Shown here: piece after piece, positions 6,143 through 14,376 of the stretch
Position numbering within the stretch: the first letter of the stretch is position 1
Layout of the letters: the number at the start of each line of letters is the position of its first letter
Origin: Paenibacillus sp. JJ-223
GTDB taxonomy: Bacteria > Bacillota > Bacilli > Paenibacillales > Paenibacillaceae
DNA: 64,000 nucleotides
NCBI RefSeq assembly: GCF_927798175.1
Contig: NZ_CAKMMP010000016.1
Location: 122,177-186,176, forward strand
Direction of reading: 5' to 3'
Notes under the pieces: generated by a model
Told to the model about the DNA's origin: nothing
Seen by the model: the letters and a program-made list of their open reading frames with translations, nothing else
The model's database searches: none
Made by a program: the position numbers and the translations under genes

Positions 6143-7315
6143 CTAAGCTCTACCTACCTTTTCATTTCGTATTACCCTAGGTATATGTAAGGTGACTTCC
6201 GTCCCCTTGCCTGGGGACGAAGACAGTGACATACGTCCGTCGATCATAACCAACCGTTGCCGTAATCCGGCGAGGCCATTACTGCTAGTATAGAATTGTT
6301 CCGTATCTGCCCCAATACCGTCATCACGTACAGATACACGAACCTCCCCTTCCTGAATGTCGAGAAGAACGTTGCAACTTGTTGCTCGGCTATGTCGAAC
6401 CACATTTGTAATCGTCTCGCGAAAACACATCGCCAAAATCGTCTCCTGCAAGGGTGTTAAAGGAAGCTGACTGTTTACTAAAGCGTCCTCCGTCCCTACA
6501 TTAGAAGGTCCGGGATCTGAAATCGATTGATATTGAAATAAAAGCGGTATGCCTGCAGCTGAACATAACGATACAGCATGCTTATATTCATCAGCGAAGT
6601 AAGTAACTTTCATCTCCGTAACCAATTCACGCATTTGTTTCAAGGCTGCGCGTGCCGTTTCTCGTATTTCACGAGCCTCTTCGATCGCTCTCTCGGGGTT
6701 ACGATTGACCAATTTCTCAACGACCTCCCCTTTTAGTGCAATTAATGACAGCGTATGTCCCAACGTATCATGTAATTCACGCGCGATCCGCTGGCGCTCC
6801 TCCTGCTGTGCCATTCGTTCAGCCGTTTCTGCCCGCAGCCGCGCAGACTTCTGTTGAAAGCGAGTCGAAGTTCGAATAATATACGGCAGAATACAGATGC
6901 CAAACATAGGCACCAGCCCTATCCATACTAGGCTGCCCATCCGTTCCAAGTAAGGAACAGCGATAAATCCCATAGCCACAGTGAAAATGATCGTTATAGA
7001 GAGTAATATCGGCAGCTTTTGTTTGCTCAGCGGAGCAGCTATCATAAAACCTATAAACGTATACATAGGGTGAAATACACCTGCTAAAATTAGAAGTATT
7101 CCCACCTGAACGATCAATATTGGCGTGGCCCACTTTGTATAAAAGTAGGATTGTCGAAACGATAGAACGAATATGCCTAACAGAACAAAGCCAAGCCACT
7201 GTATACTTGATGGCTCATAAAGTAAAAAGTACATGGGTATCATTAAATTTGTTAACAAAATATAAGGAGCGACCCCTTCCGATTTTGGAAAGAGACGCCA
7301 CTTTTCTCTATTCAA
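6143..7315 (-). CDS. DesK-like sensor histidine kinase
   Basis: A 390-residue membrane kinase with a TTG start at 7315 overlapping the permease stop region. About five hydrophobic segments occupy the first 150 residues, with almost no extracytoplasmic domain, as in DesK. A coiled linker follows, then the HisKA_3 motif ARELHDTLGHTLS (phospho-acceptor His near residue 180), and an HATPase with TNVVRHSRA and DDGIGAD. Such kinases sense membrane state or the adjacent ABC transporter. It pairs with the next gene's response regulator and has a sister at 32135-33271. Confidence 0.9.
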   Translation of the reverse strand: MNREKWRLFPKSEGVAPYILLTNLMIPMYFLLYEPSSIQWLGFVLLGIFVLSFRQSYFYTKWATPILIVQVGILLILAGVFHPMYTFIGFMIAAPLSKQKLPILLSITIIFTVAMGFIAVPYLERMGSLVWIGLVPMFGICILPYIIRTSTRFQQKSARLRAETAERMAQQEERQRIARELHDTLGHTLSLIALKGEVVEKLVNRNPERAIEEAREIRETARAALKQMRELVTEMKVTYFADEYKHAVSLCSAAGIPLLFQYQSISDPGPSNVGTEDALVNSQLPLTPLQETILAMCFRETITNVVRHSRATSCNVLLDIQEGEVRVSVRDDGIGADTEQFYTSSNGLAGLRQRLVMIDGRMSLSSSPGKGTEVTLHIPRVIRNEKVGRA

Positions 7316-8059
7316 TTAGACCGCATCCCGTCGATTATATATATAGATTGATAGTAGCATAAAGAAGAGACCGCATCCTGTCAAGATTATGAAATCAATA
7401 CTTGCTGGATTTTTCCCGGCGATCATATTCCATGCCCCATTGGCGTAACGGTGAGATGGAAGCCATTCCCCGACCGAGCCCATCCAACTTGGCAAAGTAC
7501 TAAGCGGCATCCAAAGCCCTCCCACAATGGCAAGTCCCATCTGTAATACATTTCCGATGGCAACGGAGGTATTCGCATTTTTAAGCGTTCCTAACAAGGC
7601 ACCAAGCGCCAGAAAAGATATGCTCCCAATCCATAACCATAATCCGCATAAAATCCATTGCCCGGCTGTCAATTGTATATCATGAACAAGGCCAGCAGAT
7701 AAAAATATAACCACAATGACGATCAAGTGAACTGCCATTTGCGATACAATTTTGCTGCCAATCCAGACTGCAGGAGATAGTGGAGTCAGCTTCAACAGGC
7801 GTACCCACCCGTCTTGATGCTCGAACGATAGACGGATACCGAATTGGGATACGGCTGTACCAATCAAACTGAATGCAGTCATTGACATTAATGAAAAGAC
7901 GCCCCAAGTTGTCGATTGAATCGATTTATCTACCCCATTCATACTCGCAAATAAAAAGTAGAAAGCAAGCGGCATCGCAATGGAGAAAAGTAAGAAAAAT
8001 GGACTGCGGATAATTCGCAAACTTTCTGCTTTGGTCTGGGCAACAAACATATGTAACAT
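7316..8059 (-). CDS. ABC-2-type transporter permease
   Basis: A 247-residue protein with six predicted membrane segments, of the ABC-2 (YvfS/NatB-like) type, beginning MLHMFVAQTKAESLRIIRSP. It is the membrane partner of the ATPase encoded just upstream (25-bp gap) and is followed at once by the kinase gene. ABC-2 exporters with a DesK-type kinase often export lipids, peptides or drugs; the substrate here is unknown. The paralogue at 31382-32125 shares the same overall layout. Confidence 0.88.
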   Translation of the reverse strand: MLHMFVAQTKAESLRIIRSPFFLLFSIAMPLAFYFLFASMNGVDKSIQSTTWGVFSLMSMTAFSLIGTAVSQFGIRLSFEHQDGWVRLLKLTPLSPAVWIGSKIVSQMAVHLIVIVVIFLSAGLVHDIQLTAGQWILCGLWLWIGSISFLALGALLGTLKNANTSVAIGNVLQMGLAIVGGLWMPLSTLPSWMGSVGEWLPSHRYANGAWNMIAGKNPASIDFIILTGCGLFFMLLSIYIYNRRDAV

Positions 8060-8084
8060 AGCTGTCTCCTCCTAAAAATGTTTT

Positions 8085-8990
8085 TTATCGTATAATCGCT
8101 TGTTTATTTGAGCCTGTAAGACTTCGGAATGTATCTTCTAAGCTGGCAGATTGTATATCAATATCGGAAATTCCCCATTCAGACTGCATCAGTTTAAGTA
8201 ACAATACATCGGTCTCTTGAGCATATAGGCGAATTCGCTCGCCGTTGCATTCTGCCTTTTCTACACCAGGTAATGTGAGCCATTCCTGCTCAGCTGGCGC
8301 GTTCGCCGCTCGAAATGAAACGGTTCTAAGTGCTGTTTGAGCCTTTAAACGTGCTGGAGTCCCTTCCGCAACAACCTGTCCACTGGCGATGACTGCGATG
8401 TGATCTGCGACAGCATCCGCTTCATCTAAATGATGTGTAGTTAAGAGCACCGTACGTCCGTCACTTGCCAGCGCTTGGATAGTGTCCCAAAAGCGGCCAC
8501 GAGCCTCGATATCCATTCCGACGGTTGGTTCATCAAGCAGGAGAAGCTCTGGATTTCCCGCCAAGCTTTGGGCGAAAGCTAATCTACGGCGTTGTCCTCC
8601 AGACAGCGAGGATGCGCGTCGTTTCTGATCCGCGTGGAGACCCGAAATATCTAACAATCGCTCGAGCGACATCGGATTACGATAATAACTGCGGAACAAT
8701 TGAAGCACTTCTTTCACCGTAAGTCCATCTGCTGCTTTAACATCCTGCATAAGCGCTCCGACGCGCTGCCGTAATTCCTTTGTTCCAGACGGAACCCCCA
8801 AGACCCTGACTTCTCCTGATGTTGGCTTGATCATTCCGAGGATCATGGAAATGGTTGTTGTCTTACCCGCCCCATTCGGTCCGAGCAATGCTGTTATTTG
8901 ACCTTTCTCAAACGACAGATTCATATGATCAACAGCGCAGTAATCGCCGAATTTCTTTACTAGATTTATACATTCAATGGCTTTTGTCAT
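8085..8990 (-). CDS. ABC transporter ATP-binding protein
   Basis: A 301-residue ABC ATPase: Walker A GPNGAGKTTT near residue 38, signature LSGGQRRRL near 130, Walker B LLLLDEPTVG, switch His in TTHHLDEADAV, and a C-terminal regulatory extension typical of the CcmA/NatA-like group. It is the first gene of ABC-permease-kinase-regulator and probably the first translated from the promoter at 9038-9043. Its paralogue is at 30430-31380. Confidence 0.92.
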   Translation of the reverse strand: MTKAIECINLVKKFGDYCAVDHMNLSFEKGQITALLGPNGAGKTTTISMILGMIKPTSGEVRVLGVPSGTKELRQRVGALMQDVKAADGLTVKEVLQLFRSYYRNPMSLERLLDISGLHADQKRRASSLSGGQRRRLAFAQSLAGNPELLLLDEPTVGMDIEARGRFWDTIQALASDGRTVLLTTHHLDEADAVADHIAVIASGQVVAEGTPARLKAQTALRTVSFRAANAPAEQEWLTLPGVEKAECNGERIRLYAQETDVLLLKLMQSEWGISDIDIQSASLEDTFRSLTGSNKQAIIR

Positions 8991-9037
8991 TCTGTCCTGA
9001 CCTCCGCTAATTTTTTCTTTCGTTACCTGATGTCCTC

Positions 9038-9103
9038 ATTATATTGAAAAAGCGCGAGATTCAATTAGTGTGGGTTGTCACAAGCCGGTTATGACAAATG
9101 TCA
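9038..9103 (-). promoter_or_regulatory. Promoter and palindromic operator of the ABC/two-component operon
   Basis: A perfect -10 (TATAAT, 9043-9038) lacks a good -35, as expected for an activated promoter. Just upstream lies the palindrome TGACA-AA-TGTCA (9092-9103) plus another TGTCA half-site (9076-9080). The same TGACA-N2-TGTCA palindrome occurs upstream of the paralogous operon at 30323-30334, which argues that it is the response regulators' binding site. Confidence 0.6.
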
Positions 9104-9122
9104 GAAAATAAAGAGCGACAGC

Positions 9123-9153
9123 AAAAAAGAAGGACCTCTAAAGGTCCTTCTTC
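9123..9153 (-). terminator. Intrinsic terminator between ssrA and the ABC operon
   Basis: On the minus strand GAAGGACCT-TTAG-AGGTCCTTC is followed by TTTTTTGC. It would stop read-through from ssrA before the ABC operon promoter. Confidence 0.75.
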
Positions 9154-9246
9154 AGCAAAACGTGCATTTGACACTCTTTGAGTGAGGTGTCTTGCTTTGC
9201 AAACTTATAGCTAAGGATTTTATACTTTTAATCGAACACAGCAAAA

Positions 9247-9277
9247 AACCACAATCGCATGCGATTGTGGTTTTTTT
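9247..9277 (-). terminator. ssrA terminator
   Basis: The 22-base palindrome from 9249 to 9270 (CCACAATCGCA/TGCGATTGTGG) is flanked by T-runs on both strands, so it may work in both directions. It lies 4 bases from the tmRNA 3' end. Confidence 0.85.
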
Positions 9278-9280
9278 GTA

Positions 9281-9642
9281 TGGAGGCGAGGGGAGTCGAA
9301 CCCCTGTCCGAAGATAACGCCACATAAGCTTCTACGGGTGTAGTCACAGTTTTGATGTCACCTAAGCCGACGCCCCGTAACCGGCTTCGTCAAAGGTCAG
9401 CCTGATTGTCTTCTTCAGCACACCCCAGGCGGAGATGTGACAGCGTATCCCACTAAAGTTGAGCCCTCATCCCGGTACATGGGCGATACAGAGCGAGAGC
9501 ACGCTCACAGGTTATTAAGCTGCGAAAGCGTAGTTGTTTTGTTGTTTGCCAGTTAATTGGCTTTAGCGTTGATGAAGCGGACGCGTCCCCACTACCCGCT
9601 ACCCATGCTCGAACTATCCCCGTCGAATCCATAAACGCCCCC
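9281..9642 (-). ncRNA. ssrA: Transfer-messenger RNA (tmRNA)
   Basis: The 5' end GGGGGCG pairs with the 3' CGCCUCC to form the alanyl acceptor stem, and the 5' section has the conserved TTATGGATTCGACGGGG-like start. The tag frame, read from 9550 down to 9512, is GGC AAA CAA CAA AAC AAC TAC GCT TTC GCA GCT TAA TAA. With the charged alanine the degradation tag is A-GKQQNNYAFAA. The 3' CCA is not encoded. The gene rescues stalled ribosomes with SmpB, which is encoded next upstream. The 3' end is a classical integration site; partial copies lie downstream at 4544, 5357 and 3648. Confidence 0.95.
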
Positions 9643-9935
9643 TCAATTAAGAAGGGCTCCTGGATTAATCCGTGAATACGGAGCAAAGGTGCTGCATGTC
9701 TTTTCCCTCCAAGGTGAAAAGCATGCTCTTTGAATCTCGGCATTCCTGCTGGCTACATTTATTATGTTACCACAGCAGTGAGCACCGCTCTAGTGCAGAT
9801 TGCTGGAAAGCGATCCATTTGGCCGCACCATGTGCAGGCTTATCCAATCTCACCAGTGCAAGAAACTCGTTTCATCATTATACCGCTTCCGAAAAAAGAA
9901 GTAAAGTTTACCAGAGGCGCGGCACGCTTAACCTG
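9643..9935. other. Intergenic region between ssrA and smpB
   Basis: About 290 bp without a credible gene. It should hold the ssrA promoter and the smpB 3' end. I see a GGATTAATCC palindrome near 9662-9671 but no confident promoter or terminator. Confidence 0.5.
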
Positions 9936-10418
9936 TTAACGAGCCACCTTCTGCTTCTCGCGCAATGCCCGTTGAATATCGCGTTGAGCATCCCGTTTCG
10001 CAGCCGATTCGCGTTTGTCGTATTGCTTCTTCCCTTTACCCAATCCAAGCAGCAGCTTCGCATAGCCGTTACGGATGTAAATCTTCAAAGGCACGATGCT
10101 GTATCCTTCCTGTTTCGACAAACCGAGCAGCTTATGAATCTGCGATTTGTGCAGCAGCAGCTTGCGCGTGCGCGTCGGATCGGACGGGTTATGCCGATTG
10201 CCTTGTTCGAACGGGCTGATGTGCATGTTATGAATGTGGATCTCGCCATTACGGATTGTGGCAAATGCATCGCTAATGTTGGAACGTCCGTTGCGAATGG
10301 ATTTGATCTCCGTTCCGGTGAGCACCATGCCCGCTTCATACGTATCTTCAATGAAGTAGTCATGGGAAGCCTTTTTGTTCTGTGCAAGCACTTTGTTCTG
10401 TCCGTCATTCTTGCCCAT
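9936..10418 (-). CDS. smpB: SsrA-binding protein
   Basis: A 160-residue basic RNA-binding protein that carries tmRNA to stalled ribosomes. The core DYFIEDTYEAGMVLTGTEIK, the GRSNISDAF motif and the lysine/arginine-rich tail (YDKRESAAKRDAQRDIQRAL) are all typical of SmpB. ATG 10418 (MGKNDGQNK) has AAGGAG at a proper distance; the longer frame has none. It lies between rnr and ssrA, as in Bacillus. Confidence 0.95.
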   Translation of the reverse strand: MGKNDGQNKVLAQNKKASHDYFIEDTYEAGMVLTGTEIKSIRNGRSNISDAFATIRNGEIHIHNMHISPFEQGNRHNPSDPTRTRKLLLHKSQIHKLLGLSKQEGYSIVPLKIYIRNGYAKLLLGLGKGKKQYDKRESAAKRDAQRDIQRALREKQKVAR

Positions 10419-10535
10419 GTACTCACTCCTTCTTTGTAAAAATACCCCGGTATCCAACCAGGATCAATGCGTCCAATTACGCCTAGAAAATCACGGGTCA
10501 GACCTTAATTTTAGCAAGTATGACGGTTAAAATCA

Positions 10536-10562
10536 AGAAAGAGGAGGCTTTCATCGCCTCCC
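10536..10562 (-). terminator. Intrinsic terminator of rnr
   Basis: On the minus strand a GGAGGC/GCCTCC stem with a 7-base loop is followed by TCTTTCTTG. The U-tract is interrupted. Confidence 0.6.
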
Positions 10563-10697
10563 CTTAACCTGATCCTTCACGATTGGACAGCCGTTTCTCT
10601 CTATCCAACAACAAGCTGTCAACAACCGCGTAGATCTCTAAGTCTCACCAAGTACTCTGCCGACCTCACTTAAAGCGGAATTAACCCGGCTACCTGA

Positions 10698-13424
10698 TTA
10701 CTTTTTCTTTTTGCGCACAAACGCGGCCGTTCCGTTGTTCGCTGCACCTTTGTTTTTCTTGCGCTTGCGACGCGGCGCGTCACCTTCCTGCACGCTTCCC
10801 GGCGTTGCCGCTTCACCGATGAAGATGCCGCTCGGCGACGTTTTCTTCTTGCGGCCGCCGCTTGCTTTGCCGTTCTTGCCGCCGGCTTTGCCGGATTTCT
10901 TGAAGCTGCGTTCGCTTGAACCGCTGCCACCTTCCGTCGTCAGCGAAGGTGAGCTGTATCCGCCTTTACCCGAACCAAAACTGAAACTTACCGCTCCGGC
11001 ATTCGCGCTCCGGGCTGCTCCACCGTTCGTTTCCGCTGTAGAATGACGCTCTCCTCTCGGCTTACCGCCGCCTTTGCCGGAAACACCGCCAGCCTCTACG
11101 CTGCCACCCTTCCGGCCGGACTCTGCCGATTTGGAACCGCCACGCCGCTTGCCGCCGTTTTTACCCGAGAAGTCGCCTTTGCCTCCCCGCGTTCCGCCGG
11201 ATCCAAAGGAACCTCCCTTGCCTCCGCCGCGTCCGCCTTTGCCGCCAGCGCCACGACCGCCAAAGGAGCTGTCACGTTCGCGCCGTGGTTTCATGTCCAC
11301 CATCTCGAAGTCGATCGTATACTCATCCATGTTGACGCGCGCAACGCGGATTTTAGCTTCATCCCCGATGCGGAATACCTTGGAAGTGCGCTCTCCGATC
11401 AAGGCCATATGCTGGTCGTCAAAATGGTAATAATCGTCCGTCAGGGCACTGAGGCGAATGAGACCTTCCACTGTGTTTTCCAGTTCAATGAACATGCCAA
11501 AGCTGGTTACGCTGCTGATAATGCCGTCGAATTCCTCGCCGACTTTGTCGAGCATGTATTCGGCTTTCTTCATTTTCTCCGTATCCCGCTCGGCCTCGAC
11601 CGCTACGCGTTCGCGTTCGGATGACTGTTGGGCAATGTCCGGCATGCGTGCAGCCAGATGCTCTTGACGGTTTTCCGGCAGCATCCCCCCGTTTTCGATG
11701 ACCTCGCGAATGACCCGGTGAATGACCAGATCGGGATAACGCCGAATCGGAGACGTGAAATGGCTGTAGTATTCGGCCGCGAGACCAAAGTGCCCCGACA
11801 TTTCCGCATCGTACTTCGCCTGTTTCATCGAACGAAGCATCATCGTGCTGATGACCGTTTGCTCCTTCGTGCCCTGGATGTCCTCGAGCAGCGACTGGAG
11901 CGCGCGAGGATGAATCGAATTGCCGCGGCCTTTGACATGATGTCCGAAATTGGCCGCAAAAGCCAGAAAGTTCTGCAGCTTCTCCTGATCCGGATCTTCG
12001 TGCACGCGATAGATAAACGGTACCTTCAGCCAGTGGAAATGCTCTGCCACCGTTTCATTGGCAGCCAGCATGAATTCCTCGATGATTTGCTCGGCAATGG
12101 AGCGTTCGCGTTTCACGATATCAACCGGCTTGCCCTCTTCGTTGACGATGATTTTGGATTCCTCAAAGTCGAAATCCACCGCGCCGCGTTTCATGCGCAT
12201 TCCGCGCAGCTTCAGTGCGAGTTCCTTCATCAAATGGAAATCGTCCACCAAATCCTTGTAGCGTTCAAGCAGCTCTGGATCTTCCCCCTCAAGGATTTTG
12301 CGCACATTCTTATATGTCATGCGTTCCTTCGTCTTGATGACGCTCGTGAATATGTCATGCTTCACAACCTTCATCTGGTCGTTGAATTCCATTTCGCACG
12401 AAAGCGTCAAGCGATCTACCTGCGGGTTCAAGCTGCAAATCCCGTTGGACAGGCGATGCGGCAGCATCGGAATGACCCGGTCCACCAAATACACGCTGCA
12501 TCCGCGGTTGTAGGCTTCCTGATCCAGCTTGGAATTTTCGCGCACGTAATACCCGACATCGGCGATATGAACACCTAAGCGGTAATTGCCGTTAGGCAGT
12601 CTTTCCACGTTGACCGCATCGTCCAAGTCTTTGGCATCCTCGCCGTCGATCGTCACGATGTTGAGACCGCGCAAATCGCGGCGTCCCTGCTGCAAAATCT
12701 CTTCGTCCGTAATGGTTTCCGGCGCGTTCTCCGCCTCCTCCATCACTTCGTCTGGAAAAGCCTCCGGCAGCTGATGTTTGCGAATGACCGACAAAATGTC
12801 GATGCCCGGATCGTCTTTATGGCCAAGAACTTCGATAATCTCGCCCTCTGCCGCAGCACGGCCTTCCGGGTAGCTTACAATTTTCGCGACAACCTTCTGC
12901 CCATCAACGGCTCCGCCGAAATTGGTGCGTGGAATGAAAATGTCGCGATTGATTCTTTTATCATCCGGAATAACAAATCCATATACTTCTTGGCTTTGGA
13001 ACACGCCAACCACCTGCGTAATCGCACGTGTCACGATCCGGATAATCTCGCCCTCCAAACGTCCCCCAGCCGGTCCCTGAGACGTTACTTTTACCAATAC
13101 GATATCTCCGTTCATTGCACTTTTCATATCGTTGGCATGAATGTATACATCCGGGTGATCCTTATCTTCCGGAATCAGGAACGCAAACCCTTTGGCATGG
13201 GCCTGCAGACGTCCCCGCACCAAATTCATGCGTTCCGGCACGCCATATCGGTTACTGCGCGTAAGCAAAATTTGCCCGGAATCCTCCAGCTTGTTCAGCA
13301 TAACCAGAAAATCCTTGAAATCAGCCGCGTCCTCGATCTGAAAGTGCTGTTCCAGCTCCTGATAAGTCATCGGTTTATAAGCGGTTTCCCGCATGAAGTC
13401 GAGCAGTTGTTGTTCAGTAATCAT
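10698..13424 (-). CDS. rnr: Ribonuclease R with long glycine/lysine-rich tail
   Basis: A 908-residue 3'-5' exoribonuclease that degrades structured RNA and mRNAs released by trans-translation. In order: a winged-helix-like N-terminus, cold-shock domains, the RNB catalytic domain with DGEDAKDLDDAV (metal-binding aspartates) near residue 260 and SPIRRYPDL, and an S1 domain (DGIISSVTSFGMF). From about residue 713 a tail of some 195 residues of low complexity follows, rich in GGK, RGG and KKK, ending VRKKKK. Typical RNase R basic tails are shorter. The gene lies upstream of smpB-ssrA, as expected from its role in trans-translation. Confidence 0.95.
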   Translation of the reverse strand: MITEQQLLDFMRETAYKPMTYQELEQHFQIEDAADFKDFLVMLNKLEDSGQILLTRSNRYGVPERMNLVRGRLQAHAKGFAFLIPEDKDHPDVYIHANDMKSAMNGDIVLVKVTSQGPAGGRLEGEIIRIVTRAITQVVGVFQSQEVYGFVIPDDKRINRDIFIPRTNFGGAVDGQKVVAKIVSYPEGRAAAEGEIIEVLGHKDDPGIDILSVIRKHQLPEAFPDEVMEEAENAPETITDEEILQQGRRDLRGLNIVTIDGEDAKDLDDAVNVERLPNGNYRLGVHIADVGYYVRENSKLDQEAYNRGCSVYLVDRVIPMLPHRLSNGICSLNPQVDRLTLSCEMEFNDQMKVVKHDIFTSVIKTKERMTYKNVRKILEGEDPELLERYKDLVDDFHLMKELALKLRGMRMKRGAVDFDFEESKIIVNEEGKPVDIVKRERSIAEQIIEEFMLAANETVAEHFHWLKVPFIYRVHEDPDQEKLQNFLAFAANFGHHVKGRGNSIHPRALQSLLEDIQGTKEQTVISTMMLRSMKQAKYDAEMSGHFGLAAEYYSHFTSPIRRYPDLVIHRVIREVIENGGMLPENRQEHLAARMPDIAQQSSERERVAVEAERDTEKMKKAEYMLDKVGEEFDGIISSVTSFGMFIELENTVEGLIRLSALTDDYYHFDDQHMALIGERTSKVFRIGDEAKIRVARVNMDEYTIDFEMVDMKPRRERDSSFGGRGAGGKGGRGGGKGGSFGSGGTRGGKGDFSGKNGGKRRGGSKSAESGRKGGSVEAGGVSGKGGGKPRGERHSTAETNGGAARSANAGAVSFSFGSGKGGYSSPSLTTEGGSGSSERSFKKSGKAGGKNGKASGGRKKKTSPSGIFIGEAATPGSVQEGDAPRRKRKKNKGAANNGTAAFVRKKKK

Positions 13425-13878
13425 TAATTTTCACCTCGGGAAACATAAGAGTGTAATCTGTTTTGCTTTATTGTATGTATCGGAATCCTCGCGGATTTTA
13501 TGCAATTCGAGCAGTTGTCCTCACTTATCACATACCCTAGTATACACGAATTTAATCCGGCCCATCCGTGCTCCGCAAAATTAACCCCGTACTGCCGTTG
13601 TGCATTCAAAGCGGTTACATCCTGCATAGATGACTGCAAACGTTCCGTATCATGGTCACCAAAATATTCATAAACGATGGTACATCAACGAAAAACCATG
13701 ATCAACATAAATTCGGTCGATACATGTTAAGCGGGGAATACGATAAGAGCGTGCGGAGGGAATTAAAAGGAGCGCTCACCCAACACAGGGGATCGGATCT
13801 TTTGAAAAGTTCAGCATTAATAACACTAAACCACTGTATAGACGCAGGTTCAAGAAAAAAATTCCACTAACGATGGTT
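13425..13878. other. Intergenic region between secG and rnr
   Basis: About 450 bp. In Bacillus a carboxylesterase gene lies between secG and rnr; none is recognisable here. Short open frames on both strands show no ribosome sites or familiar motifs. The rnr promoter should be here, but I cannot place it confidently. Confidence 0.5.
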
Positions 13879-13917
13879 ACAAAAAAACCTCCGTTCCTGT
13901 CGAAACGAAGGTTTTGT
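13879..13917 (-). terminator. Intrinsic terminator of secG
   Basis: On the minus strand AACCTTCGTT pairs with AACGGAGGTT across a 8-base loop and is followed by TTTTTTT. Confidence 0.8.
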
Positions 13918-13958
13918 CATTCAATCGTTCATTGCCTAACTTACAGCAAGTCTACTTC

Positions 13959-14192
13959 TTATTTCAAAATAAACGTTACCGCAACAGCAAGAATCATGAA
14001 TCCTGCACCAAATACAATCGTTGCACGTTGCAAGAAAAGATCGAGTCCGCGCGCTTTCGTTTTACCGAAAAGATGTTCCGCACCACCGGAGATGGCACCC
14101 GCCAGACCTGCGCTTTTCCCGTGCTGCAGCAATACAACAGTGATCAGACCGATCGAAAACACAACGAGCAGCAATTTCAAAGCTATATCCAT
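13959..14192 (-). CDS. secG: Protein translocase subunit SecG
   Basis: A 77-residue membrane protein with two transmembrane segments separated by a glycine-rich loop (AISGGAEHLFGKTKARGLDL), the SecG pattern. It assists SecYEG-mediated export. ATG 14192 (MDIALKLLL) has AGGAGG 7 bases upstream; a GTG three codons earlier overlaps the ribosome site and is rejected. It lies upstream of rnr, as in Bacillus and relatives. Confidence 0.92.
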   Translation of the reverse strand: MDIALKLLLVVFSIGLITVVLLQHGKSAGLAGAISGGAEHLFGKTKARGLDLFLQRATIVFGAGFMILAVAVTFILK

Positions 14193-14328
14193 TCTTTCCA
14201 CCTCCTACTCCTGTGGGCATAACATCTCAACATAAAAACAGTTAGTTTAATTGTAGCATAGCTAATCGCGCGACACAAGTGGATAAGCCCAAGCGATCCT
14301 GCTGCTGAGCGCTGTTCGGTGAACAAAA

Positions 14329-14356
14329 ACAGGCAAGCCGGTGACCCGGCTTGCCC
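14329..14356 (-). terminator. Intrinsic terminator of eno
   Basis: On the minus strand AGGGCAAGCCGG pairs with CCGGCTTGCCT and is followed by GTTTTTGTT. It ends the glycolytic operon. Confidence 0.85.
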
Positions 14357-14376
14357 TGGAGTTGTCGCAAGACAAC

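Noticed and set aside
2902..9280. Intact insertion sequence or prophage genes in the accessory zone
   Set aside because: No transposase, integrase, capsid or terminase frame is visible; only scars and cargo remain.
9453..9743. Minus-strand frame of 96 codons inside ssrA
   Set aside because: Lies within the tmRNA gene, whose structure explains the sequence.
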